Below, one piece after another: positions 1 through 10,531 of a DNA stretch of 64,000 nt. Every line of letters begins with the position of its first letter. The stretch's first letter is position 1. The translations under genes were made by a program, and so were the position numbers. The stretch lies in NCBI GenBank assembly GCA_018821535.1, contig JAHJLV010000008.1:1-64000 (forward strand). Reading direction: 5' to 3'. Source of the DNA: Pseudomonadota bacterium (GTDB lineage Bacteria; Desulfobacterota; Desulfobacteria; Desulfobacterales; Desulfobacteraceae). The notes below the pieces were generated by a model. The model saw nothing but the letters and a program-made list of their open reading frames with translations, searched no databases and had not been told where the DNA came from.

Positions 1-862
1 CGAAGGCGCCTCCCAGCAGGCCGCCTCCATCGAGGAAACATCGTCTTCCATGGAAGAAATGTCATCCATGACCAAGAAAAATGCAGAAAATGCCAACCAT
101 GCAGATGGCCTGATGAAAGAAGCCAATAAGGTGGTCAGCCAGGCCAATGAATCCATGGGTCAGTTGACAAAATCCATGGCAGATATTTCAAAGGCCAGTG
201 AGGAAACCTCCAAAATTATTAAAACTATAGATGAAATTGCTTTCCAGACAAATCTGCTGGCCCTGAATGCAGCAGTTGAAGCTGCCCGGGCAGGAGAAGC
301 CGGTGCCGGATTTGCAGTTGTTGCAGATGAAGTGCGCAATCTTGCCATGAGAGCTGCAGAGGCTGCTAAAAATACAGCCTCGCTGATTGAAGGAACCGTT
401 AAAAAAGTAAATGACGGGTCAGAACTTGTTTCAACCACCAATGATGCATTTAAAAAAGTGGCTGAAAGTTCAGCCAAGGTCGGAGATATTGTTTCTGAAA
501 TATCCCAGGCATCCAAAGAACAGTCCAATGGCATTGATCAGGTGAATATTGCCATCTCGGAAATGGACAAGGTGGTACAGCAGAATGCGGCAAATGCGGA
601 AGAATCTGCGTCTGCATCAGAGGAAATGAGTGCCCAGGCAGAACAGCTCAAGGATTATGTGACAGAACTTGTGATGCTGGTAACAGGCAGGAAAAATCAG
701 ACTGCAAAATTTGCTTCACATCGCCCCATGAAAAAGATCTCTTCTGTTCAGGGGAAAAAGAAAATTTCCGGGAAATCCAAAATGCTGGCGCATCCTAAAA
801 AGGAAGTCCGGGCAGACCAGGTGATTCCGTTTGATGATGACGATGATTTTGAAAATTTTTAA
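1..862 (+). CDS. Methyl-accepting chemotaxis protein, C-terminal part (5' end outside window)
   Basis: This is the cytoplasmic signalling half of a chemoreceptor. The reading frame is open from base 2, so the sensor and membrane parts lie upstream of the window; an internal ATG at 50 is not the start. The conserved hairpin tip is visible ([20 protein letters not shown], followed by a [10 protein letters not shown] segment), with long Ala/Glu/Ser-rich coiled-coil helices on both sides that would carry the methylation sites. The protein ends in a basic linker and an acidic tail ([10 protein letters not shown]). The last five residues, DFENF, loosely resemble the NWE-x-F CheR/CheB tether of some receptors, but the Trp is missing, so that is only a suggestion. 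It is the first gene of the che cluster and presumably the receptor partner of the CheA that follows. Confidence 0.95.
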   Translation, partial: EGASQQAASIEETSSSMEEMSSMTKKNAENANHADGLMKEANKVVSQANESMGQLTKSMADISKASEETSKIIKTIDEIAFQTNLLALNAAVEAARAGEAGAGFAVVADEVRNLAMRAAEAAKNTASLIEGTVKKVNDGSELVSTTNDAFKKVAESSAKVGDIVSEISQASKEQSNGIDQVNIAISEMDKVVQQNAANAEESASASEEMSAQAEQLKDYVTELVMLVTGRKNQTAKFASHRPMKKISSVQGKKKISGKSKMLAHPKKEVRADQVIPFDDDDDFENF

Positions 863-888
863 TTGAGTTGATTTTAAAAAAATTCAGT

Positions 889-941
889 GCTCGGGGTTTT
901 AAAAAAGGGACAAAAAGTATAAAATTTTTAAAACCCTGAGC
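889..941. other. Long stem-loop between MCP and cheA
   Basis: An imperfect inverted repeat (GCTCGGGGTTTTAAAAA and TTTTTAAAACCCTGAGC) surrounds a short loop. On the plus strand no T-run follows; on the minus strand a T-run does follow. It may work as a weak terminator or mRNA-processing hairpin that lowers cheA expression relative to the receptor gene. That function is inferred. Confidence 0.5.
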
Positions 942-1012
942 CTTGATTAAAAAAAAGGGTTTGATTCAGGCATTCTAAACATCCATAAAGATTAAATAAC
1001 AAGGGCAATTTT

Positions 1013-3547
1013 ATGTCTTATAACCTTATTAAAGATTTAATAGAAAAATTTTCCTGTGAGTTTGTTCTGACAGATCCAGGTGATCCCGATACCTGGTCGG
1101 GTCTGCTGCCGATTCTTAAAAAGCTTCATTCTGAATGTATGAAACTGCCATTGAAATCCGAGGCAAAAAAAATCACAGGTGCCAGGGATTTTATTATGGA
1201 TGGAATGAAAGATAACTCGAACAGTGACAGGTATCAAACCTTCATGGAAACCTTTGTTGCGGATTTATCAAAAGCCGTTGATGACCAGAACCTTTCCGAG
1301 GACCCGGTTGCAGATATTCAGGAAAGCCAGGCTGCCGAAAATGATGCGGATGCTGAACCGGATGAGTTTTCTGTGCTGGGGAAAAAGCTTGAAGAGCTTT
1401 TTATGCTGATTGCAGCCTTCTGTCCCGGAGAAATTCCGGATCTCGGGGCCATGCTGAACAGTCTGGATGATCTGCTTGAACATTCAAAAGGGCCGCAGTT
1501 TTTAATATTTGATCAGATTACGCTGGCCTGTAAAGAATATGTTGAAAACATGACCCTGGAAAATATTTATAAGACCAGACCCATAGAAGAAGGGGTGGTT
1601 TTATTGAAATCTGTTTTAAGCCATATCAAAAATAAGGAGGCCTTTGTTTTTGACTATTCAGATGTTCTGGATCTGCTTAAAGTAAAATTTTCCGAAGAAC
1701 AGAAAACTGCAGATGCAGCACCTGAAAAAGAAACCTCGCCGCAAAGTGAATCCCCCACAGAATCAGAAGACGTGCCCCCTGTAAAAATATCAGATGATGA
1801 TATGGAGATCCTGACAGATTTCATATCCGAAGCCCGGGAAAATCTGGAAACCATTGAGGTGAACCTGGTGGATCTTGAGCAGGACCCTTCCAACAAGGAC
1901 ATTATCAATGACATTTTCCGGCCCTTTCATACCATTAAGGGGGTTTCCGGATTTTTATCACTGACCAAAATTAACAAGCTTGCCCATGCCACTGAAAATC
2001 TTCTGGACAGTGCCCGCAGCGGAGATTTTCTGATCAACGATACGGCCACAGATGTGATTCTTGAGTCTGTGGATACGTTGAAAAAGCTGATTTCAAGAGT
2101 GAATGACGGCTTGAGCACCGGTTTTTTCCTGTCAGATGACGATATTGATACAAAGGAGTTAAGACATAAACTTCAGAATCTTCAGGTTGCTCTGAAAAAT
2201 GGTGAAACAGAACCTTTGGGCTCCATTCTGGTCAGGCAGAATCTGATTGACCAGGATTCCCTTGACCAGGCGCTTGAAAGCCAGAAAATCCGGCCGGATA
2301 AGAAAATCGGCGAAATACTTGTCGAATCCAGAAAAGTGAAGGCCAATCAGGTTGAATACGCTTTAATGGAACAGAATCAGGGCAAGAAGAAAGTGGATGC
2401 CCAGGTCAAGGTAAGCACCCAGAAGCTGGATGATCTGGTGGATTATGCCGGAGAGCTTGTGATTGCCCAGTCCATGCTAAGACAGAAGACACTGCATGAT
2501 CCGTCCATCAGCCAGAGTGTGGCCCAGCTGGGCCAGATTGTCACCAATATGCAGAATATCGCCATGTCCATGCGGATGATTCCCATTAAAGCCACGTTCA
2601 TGAAAATGATAAGACTGGTGCGTGATCTGGCAAAAAAATCAGGAAAAGATGTCAATCTGAGCATGGCGGGAGAGGATACGGAAATTGACCGCAATGTGGT
2701 GGAAGCGCTTTATGAGCCCATGGTGCATATGATCCGAAATTCCTGTGATCATGGTATTGAGACCAGTTCCGAGCGAACAAAAAACGGCAAATCTGCCCAG
2801 GGCGAAATTATTCTCAGGGCCTATCACAGGGGCGGACATATTATCATTGAAATTGAAGATGACGGCCGGGGGCTTGATCCGGAGCGTATTCTTGACAAAG
2901 CCAGAGAAACCGGCCTGATCACCGGTAATGAACATCTGACCTCTGCCCAGATTTTTGATCTGATTCTTCAGCCCGGATTTTCCACGGCAAAAGAGGTTAC
3001 AGATGTGTCCGGCAGGGGAGTGGGCATGGATGTTGTCAAGGCAGGCATTGAAAAATTCCGGGGGCAATTGAATATTGCCTCGGAAAAAGGCAGGGGCACA
3101 AAATTTACCATCAGTCTTCCTTTGACACTTGCCATTATTGACGGGATGCTGGTCCGGGTGGATGACCAAAGATATGTGATCCCCACCATTGCCATTCAAA
3201 AAGCATTCAAACCGGGGCCTGATGAATATTTTACCGTTGAAGGCAAAGGCGAAATGGTCAAGGATCGCGGCAGTCTTATCCCGATGATCCGTCTCAATGA
3301 AATCTACAACAGCAGTTTTCAGAAAAAATCTGTCCAGGAGTGTCTGGTGGTGGTTGTGGAATCAAAAGAGGAAAAAAGAGCATTGCTTATTGATGAACTT
3401 CTGGGCAAGGATGAATATGTGATCAAAAGCCTGGGAAACAACCTGAAAGATATAGACGGGATTGCCGGGGGAGCCATACTTGCGGATGGCAGAGTCGGAC
3501 TGATTCTGGATATCCATGGCGTTTTTTCAATTGTTTCAAATGGATAA
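1013..3547 (+). CDS. cheA: Chemotaxis histidine kinase CheA (844 aa)
   Basis: The central kinase of the chemotaxis complex; it autophosphorylates under receptor control and passes phosphate to CheY and CheB. An unusual N-terminal segment of about 260 residues matches no domain I recognise. The HPt domain follows with the phospho-accepting histidine in FHTIKG at residue 306. Residues about 400-450 form a small module (SILVRQNLID) resembling the MshEN/GspE N-terminal domain. Then come the dimerisation domain, an HATPase with an N-box near residue 576 (MIRNSCDHG) and G-boxes (DDGRGLD, GRGVGMDVV), and a C-terminal CheW-like domain that docks to receptors. At 844 aa it is longer than the usual 650-700 aa because of the N-terminal part and the inserted module. 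It is followed closely by cheD. Confidence 0.96.
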   Translation: MSYNLIKDLIEKFSCEFVLTDPGDPDTWSGLLPILKKLHSECMKLPLKSEAKKITGARDFIMDGMKDNSNSDRYQTFMETFVADLSKAVDDQNLSEDPVADIQESQAAENDADAEPDEFSVLGKKLEELFMLIAAFCPGEIPDLGAMLNSLDDLLEHSKGPQFLIFDQITLACKEYVENMTLENIYKTRPIEEGVVLLKSVLSHIKNKEAFVFDYSDVLDLLKVKFSEEQKTADAAPEKETSPQSESPTESEDVPPVKISDDDMEILTDFISEARENLETIEVNLVDLEQDPSNKDIINDIFRPFHTIKGVSGFLSLTKINKLAHATENLLDSARSGDFLINDTATDVILESVDTLKKLISRVNDGLSTGFFLSDDDIDTKELRHKLQNLQVALKNGETEPLGSILVRQNLIDQDSLDQALESQKIRPDKKIGEILVESRKVKANQVEYALMEQNQGKKKVDAQVKVSTQKLDDLVDYAGELVIAQSMLRQKTLHDPSISQSVAQLGQIVTNMQNIAMSMRMIPIKATFMKMIRLVRDLAKKSGKDVNLSMAGEDTEIDRNVVEALYEPMVHMIRNSCDHGIETSSERTKNGKSAQGEIILRAYHRGGHIIIEIEDDGRGLDPERILDKARETGLITGNEHLTSAQIFDLILQPGFSTAKEVTDVSGRGVGMDVVKAGIEKFRGQLNIASEKGRGTKFTISLPLTLAIIDGMLVRVDDQRYVIPTIAIQKAFKPGPDEYFTVEGKGEMVKDRGSLIPMIRLNEIYNSSFQKKSVQECLVVVVESKEEKRALLIDELLGKDEYVIKSLGNNLKDIDGIAGGAILADGRVGLILDIHGVFSIVSNG

Positions 3548-3565
3548 GTTAAAAAGGGAAGCACA

Positions 3566-4045
3566 ATGAAGCAGATTGTGGGCGTTGCTGACATGAAAGT
3601 GAGTAATAATCCGGCGGAATCGATTATTACCTATTCTCTGGGGTCCTGTATCGGGCTGGTCATATATGACCCGGTGGTGAAGGTCGGCGGAATGCTTCAT
3701 TATATGCTGCCGGAATCTTCCATAGATAAAGAAAAGGCAGCAGCAAGACCTTATATGTTTGCTGATTCCGGAATTCCCAGACTGTTTAAAACAGCCTACA
3801 GTATGGGGGCAGTCAAGCAGCGCTTAAAAATATATGCCGCAGGCGGGGCAGAAATTCTGGATCAGAAAGGATTTTTTAATATCGGCAAACGAAATTACAT
3901 GGCGCTTAAAAAAATGTTTTTTAAGAATAATGTGATTATCGATAAACAGGATATCGGCGGGAATATCAACCGGACCGTAAGGCTGGAAATTGCAACCGGG
4001 GATATTTATGTGAAAACCTCAGGGCTTGGGGAGGTGAAAATATGA
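3566..4045 (+). CDS. cheD: Chemoreceptor glutamine deamidase CheD
   Basis: CheD deamidates specific Gln residues of chemoreceptors and can act as a partner of CheC/CheX-type phosphatases. At 159 aa it has the normal family length. The catalytic cysteine lies in LGSC at residue 28 and the catalytic histidine in MLHYMLP at residue 45, with the expected Thr at residue 22, so it should be active. The start has a good ribosome site (AAAGGGA upstream). The stop overlaps the start of the HDOD gene (ATGA), which shows translational coupling in one operon. A second, degenerate CheD lies further down the cluster. Confidence 0.95.
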   Translation: MKQIVGVADMKVSNNPAESIITYSLGSCIGLVIYDPVVKVGGMLHYMLPESSIDKEKAAARPYMFADSGIPRLFKTAYSMGAVKQRLKIYAAGGAEILDQKGFFNIGKRNYMALKKMFFKNNVIIDKQDIGGNINRTVRLEIATGDIYVKTSGLGEVKI

Positions 4046-4890
4046 CATCCCTTCAAACGCTTTTAAAGGAAATCCAGAATTTAAAACCGATTCCTGCGGT
4101 GACCAATCAGCTTCTGGCTGCAGTGGATGCTCCCGGCAGCTCAATGGAGACGATTGCGCAAGTGATTCAATATGATCCGGTGATCACGGCCAGCATTTTA
4201 AAAACCTGCAACACCGCATATTTCGGGTTGAAACATCCGGCTGAATCCATCAAGGATGCGGTCAGCATGCTGGGAATTGATCAGGTGATTGAGCTGGCCC
4301 TTATAAAATCAGGTGTCCAGACCCTTTCCGGGGCCCAGGAGGGATATGGCCTGGAAGCCGGAGATATGTGGCAGTATTCTGTGTCTTCAGCAATTATTGC
4401 AAAACAGGTGGCAATAAAACTGGCTTTGAAAAACAAGAGCACGATTTTCACATCTGCTCTGATAAAAGATATCGGAAAAATTATTCTGGAAAAATATGTG
4501 TCCAATACGTCCGGTAAAATTGCCTATCTGGTTGAACATAAAAAATTCAGTTTTCTGGAAGCCGAGAAAAAAATACTGGGGATTGATCACGCCGAGCTTG
4601 GAGCCATGATCGCCAAACAGTGGAAGTTCAGTCCGCGGATGATTAAAATTATCAGGCACCATCACCTGTCTGACGAAACCATGATCAAGGATAAGGAAAT
4701 TGCTGCGGTGTATCTTGCAGACTGTATCTGCATGATGATGGGAACCGGTGTGGGTGCGGATGGGCTGGCCTACCGGTTTAAAAACAAGGTTATCAAAGAA
4801 CTGAACATGTCTGCCGATGATATTACCATGATCATTGCAGAATTCGGCATTAATATGAAGGCTGTGGAAGCATTGTTACATATTGTTTAA
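4042..4890 (+). CDS. HDOD domain signalling protein
   Basis: A 282-aa protein made of a single HDOD domain. HDOD proteins look like HD-type phosphohydrolases but usually lack the metal-binding HD pair, and they act in signalling and regulation rather than clear catalysis. Visible hallmarks are the N-terminal segment LKPIPAVTNQLL, the helix IAQVIQYDPVITASILKTCN, and the region around residues 130-170 where HD would sit. It is translationally coupled to cheD by a 4-base overlap, and its place inside the che operon suggests a role in motility control. The exact biochemical activity cannot be read from sequence. Confidence 0.9.
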   Translation: MTSLQTLLKEIQNLKPIPAVTNQLLAAVDAPGSSMETIAQVIQYDPVITASILKTCNTAYFGLKHPAESIKDAVSMLGIDQVIELALIKSGVQTLSGAQEGYGLEAGDMWQYSVSSAIIAKQVAIKLALKNKSTIFTSALIKDIGKIILEKYVSNTSGKIAYLVEHKKFSFLEAEKKILGIDHAELGAMIAKQWKFSPRMIKIIRHHHLSDETMIKDKEIAAVYLADCICMMMGTGVGADGLAYRFKNKVIKELNMSADDITMIIAEFGINMKAVEALLHIV

Positions 4891-4912
4891 TACCTAAATC
4901 TGAGGGGAAATA

Positions 4913-5338
4913 ATGTCATATTCAATACTGATAGTGGATGATTCTCTGCCCATGAGATCAGTGATCAAAAAAACGCTTAAGGCCGCGGGGTATGCCGGTT
5001 CTCAATTTCATGAAGCCGCCAATGGCAAAGAAGCCCTTGAATTGATGAAACACAATTGGATTGATATTATTCTGACCGACTATAACATGCCTGTGATGAA
5101 TGGCCTGGATTTTGTCAATGCCGTGAAAAAAGAAGATTTGTTAAAGGATATTCCGGTGGTTATCATTTCCACAGAGGGCAACGAAGAAAAGATCCGGAAA
5201 TTTATGGATGCCGGTGCAGCAGGCTATGTGACCAAACCTTTTACGCCTGAACAGATCAGGGATTTAATTGTCAAGATTCTTGGAGAAGTGGATTATGAAG
5301 AAAAAATTGATGACAGCAGTGATGACCTCGATTTCTGA
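4913..5338 (+). CDS. cheY: CheY-like response regulator
   Basis: A stand-alone receiver of 141 aa. It has the acidic pocket (VDDS near the N-terminus), the phospho-accepting Asp56 in LTDYNMP, a Thr/Ser switch in IISTEG, and the conserved Lys in TKPF. It lies between HDOD and cheX and has no output domain, so it is best read as the CheY that takes phosphate from CheA and binds the flagellar switch. The C-terminal tail (DSSDDLDF) is acidic. The next gene, cheX, starts inside its 3' end, so the two should be made in fixed proportion. Confidence 0.93.
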   Translation: MSYSILIVDDSLPMRSVIKKTLKAAGYAGSQFHEAANGKEALELMKHNWIDIILTDYNMPVMNGLDFVNAVKKEDLLKDIPVVIISTEGNEEKIRKFMDAGAAGYVTKPFTPEQIRDLIVKILGEVDYEEKIDDSSDDLDF

Positions 5339-5741
5339 AGTGATGGAGACCATGTTTTTTTTGCCAATTGAACCTGCCGCTGATGCCACGCTTGCCCGGT
5401 GCGGGCTGGACAAACAAAAAACCATGGCCTGTCAGCTATCGTTTTCAGGAGATATCTCAGGCCGCATGATATTGCTGGCCGATGAAAGCCTTGTGGCAGA
5501 GATGGCCCGGAATTTCATGGGCGAATCTTCTGAATATCTGACAGATGAATATCTTATGGGAACCTTGACAGAAATGTTGAATATGGTCTGCGGGAATGCC
5601 TTGAGTAAAATACAGGCGGATATTCCTTTTGAGCTGGGGATTCCGGCAAAGATTGATGCATCAGAAATTCCTGAAAAAGAAGAGTTCAGTATTATAGAGA
5701 CCACGCAATCAAAAATGGCATTTCTTTTAAAGACAGATTGA
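5295..5741 (+). CDS. cheX: CheX/CheC-type CheY-P phosphatase
   Basis: A CheC/CheX/FliY-family protein that dephosphorylates CheY-P and so ends the signal. The family signature E-x2-N followed by GNA is seen in TEMLNMVCGNALS; these Glu and Asn residues perform the phosphatase reaction in known members. The start chosen is the ATG at 5295, six bases after a GGAGAAG ribosome site; the frame is open further upstream to 5268 but without a ribosome site. The gene overlaps the end of cheY by 44 bases. Length (148 aa) suits the single-motif CheX class. CheX can dimerise with or be stimulated by CheD, which is also encoded here. Confidence 0.88.
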   Translation: MKKKLMTAVMTSISEVMETMFFLPIEPAADATLARCGLDKQKTMACQLSFSGDISGRMILLADESLVAEMARNFMGESSEYLTDEYLMGTLTEMLNMVCGNALSKIQADIPFELGIPAKIDASEIPEKEEFSIIETTQSKMAFLLKTD

Positions 5742-5745
5742 TTGA

Positions 5746-6807
<1,062 letters not shown>

Positions 6808-6814
6808 CTGAACA

Positions 6815-8821
6815 ATGCTTGCAAAATTTGCACTCCAGAAAAAATTAATTTCTGAACAGGACTGTCAGAAAGCAATTGAAGCCTGCAGATTTTCAAAGAA
6901 TTTTGAGCAAGCGCTTAAAGAGTATTTCATCACCCATAATCTGATTGCTCCCAATGTTCTGGAGCAGCTTGTGAATATGGTTGCTGCAGTAAAAATTATT
7001 CAAAAAAATATAAAATTCGGCGCCATTGCTGTGGAGATGGGATTTATTGACAGCAAGGTCCTTGAAGCAGCACTTTTGGCCCAGAAAAAGCGGGTGGCTG
7101 AAAATAACCGTCCCAAACTCATCGGTCAGATTCTTATGGAATCCGGTCATCTGACACAGGACCAGCTGGACCGGGTGGTTGCTGAACAGCAGAAAATAAA
7201 GACAGCAGTAAAACTGGTGCAGGAAGATGCGCCAGCACAGATGAACGAAACGCCTGCAGTGATGTCTGAAGATGATTCCAAAACCCCTGTAAATGAATTC
7301 AATTTATCGGAAAAGGTGCCGGGCGGGATGATTCTTGAGATTGAAGACAACGGTCTGACAGCATTTCTTACGAAAACGCAGAGCTTCAGTGATGTTGTGG
7401 CCGTTGATGATATTTTAAGCATTCTGCAGATGAAAAATATTCAATATGGTATTGTAGAAACCCGTGCCATTGAAGGATTTCTTCGATCAAAGGAATTTGT
7501 TGGTGAAAAGCGCTTTGAAATTGCATCGGGCAGGCCGGCAATGCCGGGGACAGATGCCAGAATTGAATATTATTTTGATACAGATCATCTGAAGGCGGGA
7601 ACGTTTGATGAAAAGGAAAATATTGATTTTAAGGATCGGGGGCCTATCCCCAGAGTCGAGGCAAATACATTGCTGGCCAGAAAATTTCCCTTCAGAGAAT
7701 CCCGGAACGGCAGAGATATTTTCGGCAGAGAACTGATTGCAGCGCCTGCTGTGGACATGTCTTTGAAAATCGAATCCGGCGCTGTCCTGTCCGAAGATCA
7801 GACACAGGTATATGCACAGGTTTCAGGTCACCCGGTACTCAGCTGGTCCGGAGAAATAGGTGTGATTGACAGATTTACGGTAAAAGGGGATGTCGGGTAT
7901 AAAACAGGTCATATCGAGTATGGCGGAGATATTGATGTGCAAGGGGGGCTGAAAAGCGGATTCAGGATTGATGGATATCACATTGATATTGCTGAAGTTG
8001 ATGGCGGACAGATTTATGCCCGGGGAGATGTGAAAATCGCAAAAGGGGTCAATAATGCAAAAATTTATTCCCGGGGGCATGTGTCTGCCCATTTTATCCA
8101 TGATTCACAGATATATTGCCTGGGGGACGTGACTGTTGAAAAAGAAATTGTGGATTCCCGGATTGAGAGCAGCGGTGCCTGCCAGATAAAAACCGGCAAT
8201 ATTGTGAATTCTGAAATGAGTTTTAATCAGGGAGTTTTTGCCAAAAATATCGGGACTGAAAAAGCGTCTCCGGATAAAATCAGAATCGGGCAGGATCTGT
8301 TTATTGCCAGGGAATTAGAAACGATTGACAGTAAAATGGCGGATATTAAAAAGGATAGTATTGCCCTGACACAAAAAAAAGACAAACTTGTGCTTGATAC
8401 TGAACAGCTGCAGCAATCCGCAGCACAGTTTGCAAACGAGCTTGACAAGGCGCTGGAGCTCGGGCAGGAAACTAAAATGGGGATTCAGAAAATGGAAGAG
8501 GCGCTGTATCATATGGACATCAATAAAGCGCAGATAAAAGAAATTGAGAACACCCTTGGACGTCTGAAAGGACAGATTGATGATTTACATCAGGAAAAGA
8601 TAAATTTTACAGACTGGGCCAGGCTCAACACTGGTAAATCTGTTCTGTCTGTTGACGGAAAACTGTTTCCCGGTACCGTTATTTTTACGCCCCATGCACA
8701 AAAAGAAATCAAAGAGATGGCTGTAAATGTCCAGATAACAGAATCCGTTCTTCAGGCAGGTGAAGACGGGGCTACCACGATATATGACATACACATTAAT
8801 GATGCTATTAGAAAAAAATAA
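6815..8821 (+). CDS. FapA/DUF342-like protein with N-terminal MshEN-like repeats
   Basis: A 668-aa protein. The C-terminal two thirds (from about residue 240) show the DUF342/FapA pattern: a polymerising beta-helix with repeated short strands (GDVKIAKGVNNAKIYSRGHV, then GDVTVEKEIVDSRIESSGA) followed by a long coiled coil at about residues 490-600. FapA-like proteins are thought to be structural or spatial organisers; no enzyme activity is evident. The N-terminal 130 residues hold two copies of a small helical module (FGAIAVEMGFID and IGQILMESGHLT) akin to the GspE/MshE N-domain, the same type of module found inside CheA here. It is cotranscribed with cheB, 7 bases after its stop. A role in positioning or modulating the chemotaxis machinery is an inference. 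Confidence 0.8.
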   Translation: MLAKFALQKKLISEQDCQKAIEACRFSKNFEQALKEYFITHNLIAPNVLEQLVNMVAAVKIIQKNIKFGAIAVEMGFIDSKVLEAALLAQKKRVAENNRPKLIGQILMESGHLTQDQLDRVVAEQQKIKTAVKLVQEDAPAQMNETPAVMSEDDSKTPVNEFNLSEKVPGGMILEIEDNGLTAFLTKTQSFSDVVAVDDILSILQMKNIQYGIVETRAIEGFLRSKEFVGEKRFEIASGRPAMPGTDARIEYYFDTDHLKAGTFDEKENIDFKDRGPIPRVEANTLLARKFPFRESRNGRDIFGRELIAAPAVDMSLKIESGAVLSEDQTQVYAQVSGHPVLSWSGEIGVIDRFTVKGDVGYKTGHIEYGGDIDVQGGLKSGFRIDGYHIDIAEVDGGQIYARGDVKIAKGVNNAKIYSRGHVSAHFIHDSQIYCLGDVTVEKEIVDSRIESSGACQIKTGNIVNSEMSFNQGVFAKNIGTEKASPDKIRIGQDLFIARELETIDSKMADIKKDSIALTQKKDKLVLDTEQLQQSAAQFANELDKALELGQETKMGIQKMEEALYHMDINKAQIKEIENTLGRLKGQIDDLHQEKINFTDWARLNTGKSVLSVDGKLFPGTVIFTPHAQKEIKEMAVNVQITESVLQAGEDGATTIYDIHINDAIRKK

Positions 8822-10490
8822 AATAATCGAGTTCAGAAACCGGCTATATCAAAAACATATACCCGGGATTCTCAAATCAGGTACCCGCGATCTGGTGCCG
8901 GTTGAAGCATGCAAAAAGGATGAAAACGGTAATATCATCATTTTCATTGATGATATTATTTCTTTTTTCTTTGATGCCTCAACATCCCAGACCGGTCTTG
9001 ATCTTGACTGCCTTTTTTCAAATCTCTTTTTGCTGTTTGATGTGCTGTCAAAGGAAGCCGGGAATATTTCCTTTTGCTCGGATGTTCATATTCCGGAAAA
9101 AGAAATTGAAGATGCTGACAATAAAACCACAGTTGAGCTTCTGACAAAAAATCTGATCCTCAGTTATTTTAAAAATTTTGATTCAGAAAATGATCTGCTG
9201 GAAAATGATTTGAATGCAATCATAAAAATAAGCAGACAGGGAAGAGATTATCAGATTCTGGTTGCCAAAACCCTTGAAAACCTGATTCAAACCCTGAAAC
9301 CGGGAAAGGCCTGGAAAGAAGCACTGCTGGAGATTCAAACCGCATCTGTTGCCTGTACCCTGATGGGGGCTCGTCTTCCCCAGATTGAAAAGCAGGTTCT
9401 TTTAAAAATTGTGTCCCAATCCCGGGAGGAAATTAAAGAAAATACAGCTTTTTTTGCCAAGGTACTGGATCTTCGGTCCCGGTTCATAAAAGAAAACGAG
9501 CCTTCAAAACTGTATTTAAAAAAGATGACAAAGGTGGATACGGCTCTGTCCGAAACCTTGTCCAAAATAGAGGATTATCTGAGCTGTGCGTACCGGTTTA
9601 TGCATGTCACCGGGGCCTCTTCCCAGGGATTCATGGGGCAGACGGATGAAAAATTAAGAAACAATATGGCCCGGTTCTTTTTCGGGTATCCAGAGCAGGG
9701 TACGGATAAAACAACTGCTTTTTTCAGATTGAATTATACTGCAGCCAGATACAGAATGACAATGCTGCTTGATTATCCGGGGATTGCCGGATTTGCAGGG
9801 TCCTTGCAGGCCCAGGAACAATATAAAGAAGTTTTTTTATCGGTTTTTAAACTGTATTTTATTGAACTGGCAAGGCTGATGGATCATTTTTTAAGCACCC
9901 CGGAAGACAACCGCCTGAAAAAGATTGAATTCTGCCTGTCTGAAACCATTGGATTGGCGGAAACACTGGGGCTTGAGAAGACGGCCGTGTCTGATGAGAA
10001 AAAAAAACTAAAGGAAAACTATCTGCTTTTATTAAGAAAACTGCCGCTTGAACAGATTGCGCCTGTGGTTGATATGAAGGAAGATATCTGCAGACTGATT
10101 CAGGATGAGTCAAAACTGTTGATGGAAGATATCCGAAAGGCTCTTGTTGAAACCTGTTATTCAAATCTGGTTGCCTTAAATCCGGATTCACATTCAGCAT
10201 CTGATCCAGTTTCCGCAGATGATCGCCAGCGTGTCTGCCAGAAACTGATTATCGGATATGCCCTGTATTACAAACCCCAAAGGTTTTTTTATCAACGGTT
10301 TTTTGAAACATACATCAGCACGATCGACGGCAGTCTTTCAAAATATTTCCAGGAATTGTCCAGAAGTCATAAATCATTGGCCCTGGCCCTGCTTAAAATT
10401 TTTTCTGATCCGAATTTTGTTGAAGATCTGCTTTTAAAAGAGCAGATTGACTGTTCTCGGACATTATTGAAAACTTTTAGTGAACAATGA
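8760..10490 (+). CDS. Conserved protein of unknown function in che cluster (576 aa)
   Basis: I do not recognise this protein. It is about 560-576 aa, soluble, predominantly helical in look, with many Leu/Lys/Glu stretches and no signal peptide or membrane segment. The frame opens with GTG at 8760, overlapping the FapA-like gene by 62 bases; ATG codons at 8784, 8799 and 8802 are equally possible and none has a clear ribosome site, so the start is uncertain. It sits between a FapA-like gene and cheR on the same strand with tight spacing, so it is very probably part of the chemotaxis operon. No catalytic motif is visible. Confidence 0.7.
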   Translation: MKTGLPRYMTYTLMMLLEKNKIIEFRNRLYQKHIPGILKSGTRDLVPVEACKKDENGNIIIFIDDIISFFFDASTSQTGLDLDCLFSNLFLLFDVLSKEAGNISFCSDVHIPEKEIEDADNKTTVELLTKNLILSYFKNFDSENDLLENDLNAIIKISRQGRDYQILVAKTLENLIQTLKPGKAWKEALLEIQTASVACTLMGARLPQIEKQVLLKIVSQSREEIKENTAFFAKVLDLRSRFIKENEPSKLYLKKMTKVDTALSETLSKIEDYLSCAYRFMHVTGASSQGFMGQTDEKLRNNMARFFFGYPEQGTDKTTAFFRLNYTAARYRMTMLLDYPGIAGFAGSLQAQEQYKEVFLSVFKLYFIELARLMDHFLSTPEDNRLKKIEFCLSETIGLAETLGLEKTAVSDEKKKLKENYLLLLRKLPLEQIAPVVDMKEDICRLIQDESKLLMEDIRKALVETCYSNLVALNPDSHSASDPVSADDRQRVCQKLIIGYALYYKPQRFFYQRFFETYISTIDGSLSKYFQELSRSHKSLALALLKIFSDPNFVEDLLLKEQIDCSRTLLKTFSEQ

Positions 10491-10531
10491 TCCCTGTAAT
10501 ATGATTCCCTGCAGGTTGATAAGGATTTTGG

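Noticed and set aside
2639-3199. Minus-strand frame of 186 codons opposite cheA
   Set aside because: It lies entirely within cheA, shows no family motif, and cheA has clear domains in the opposite frame.
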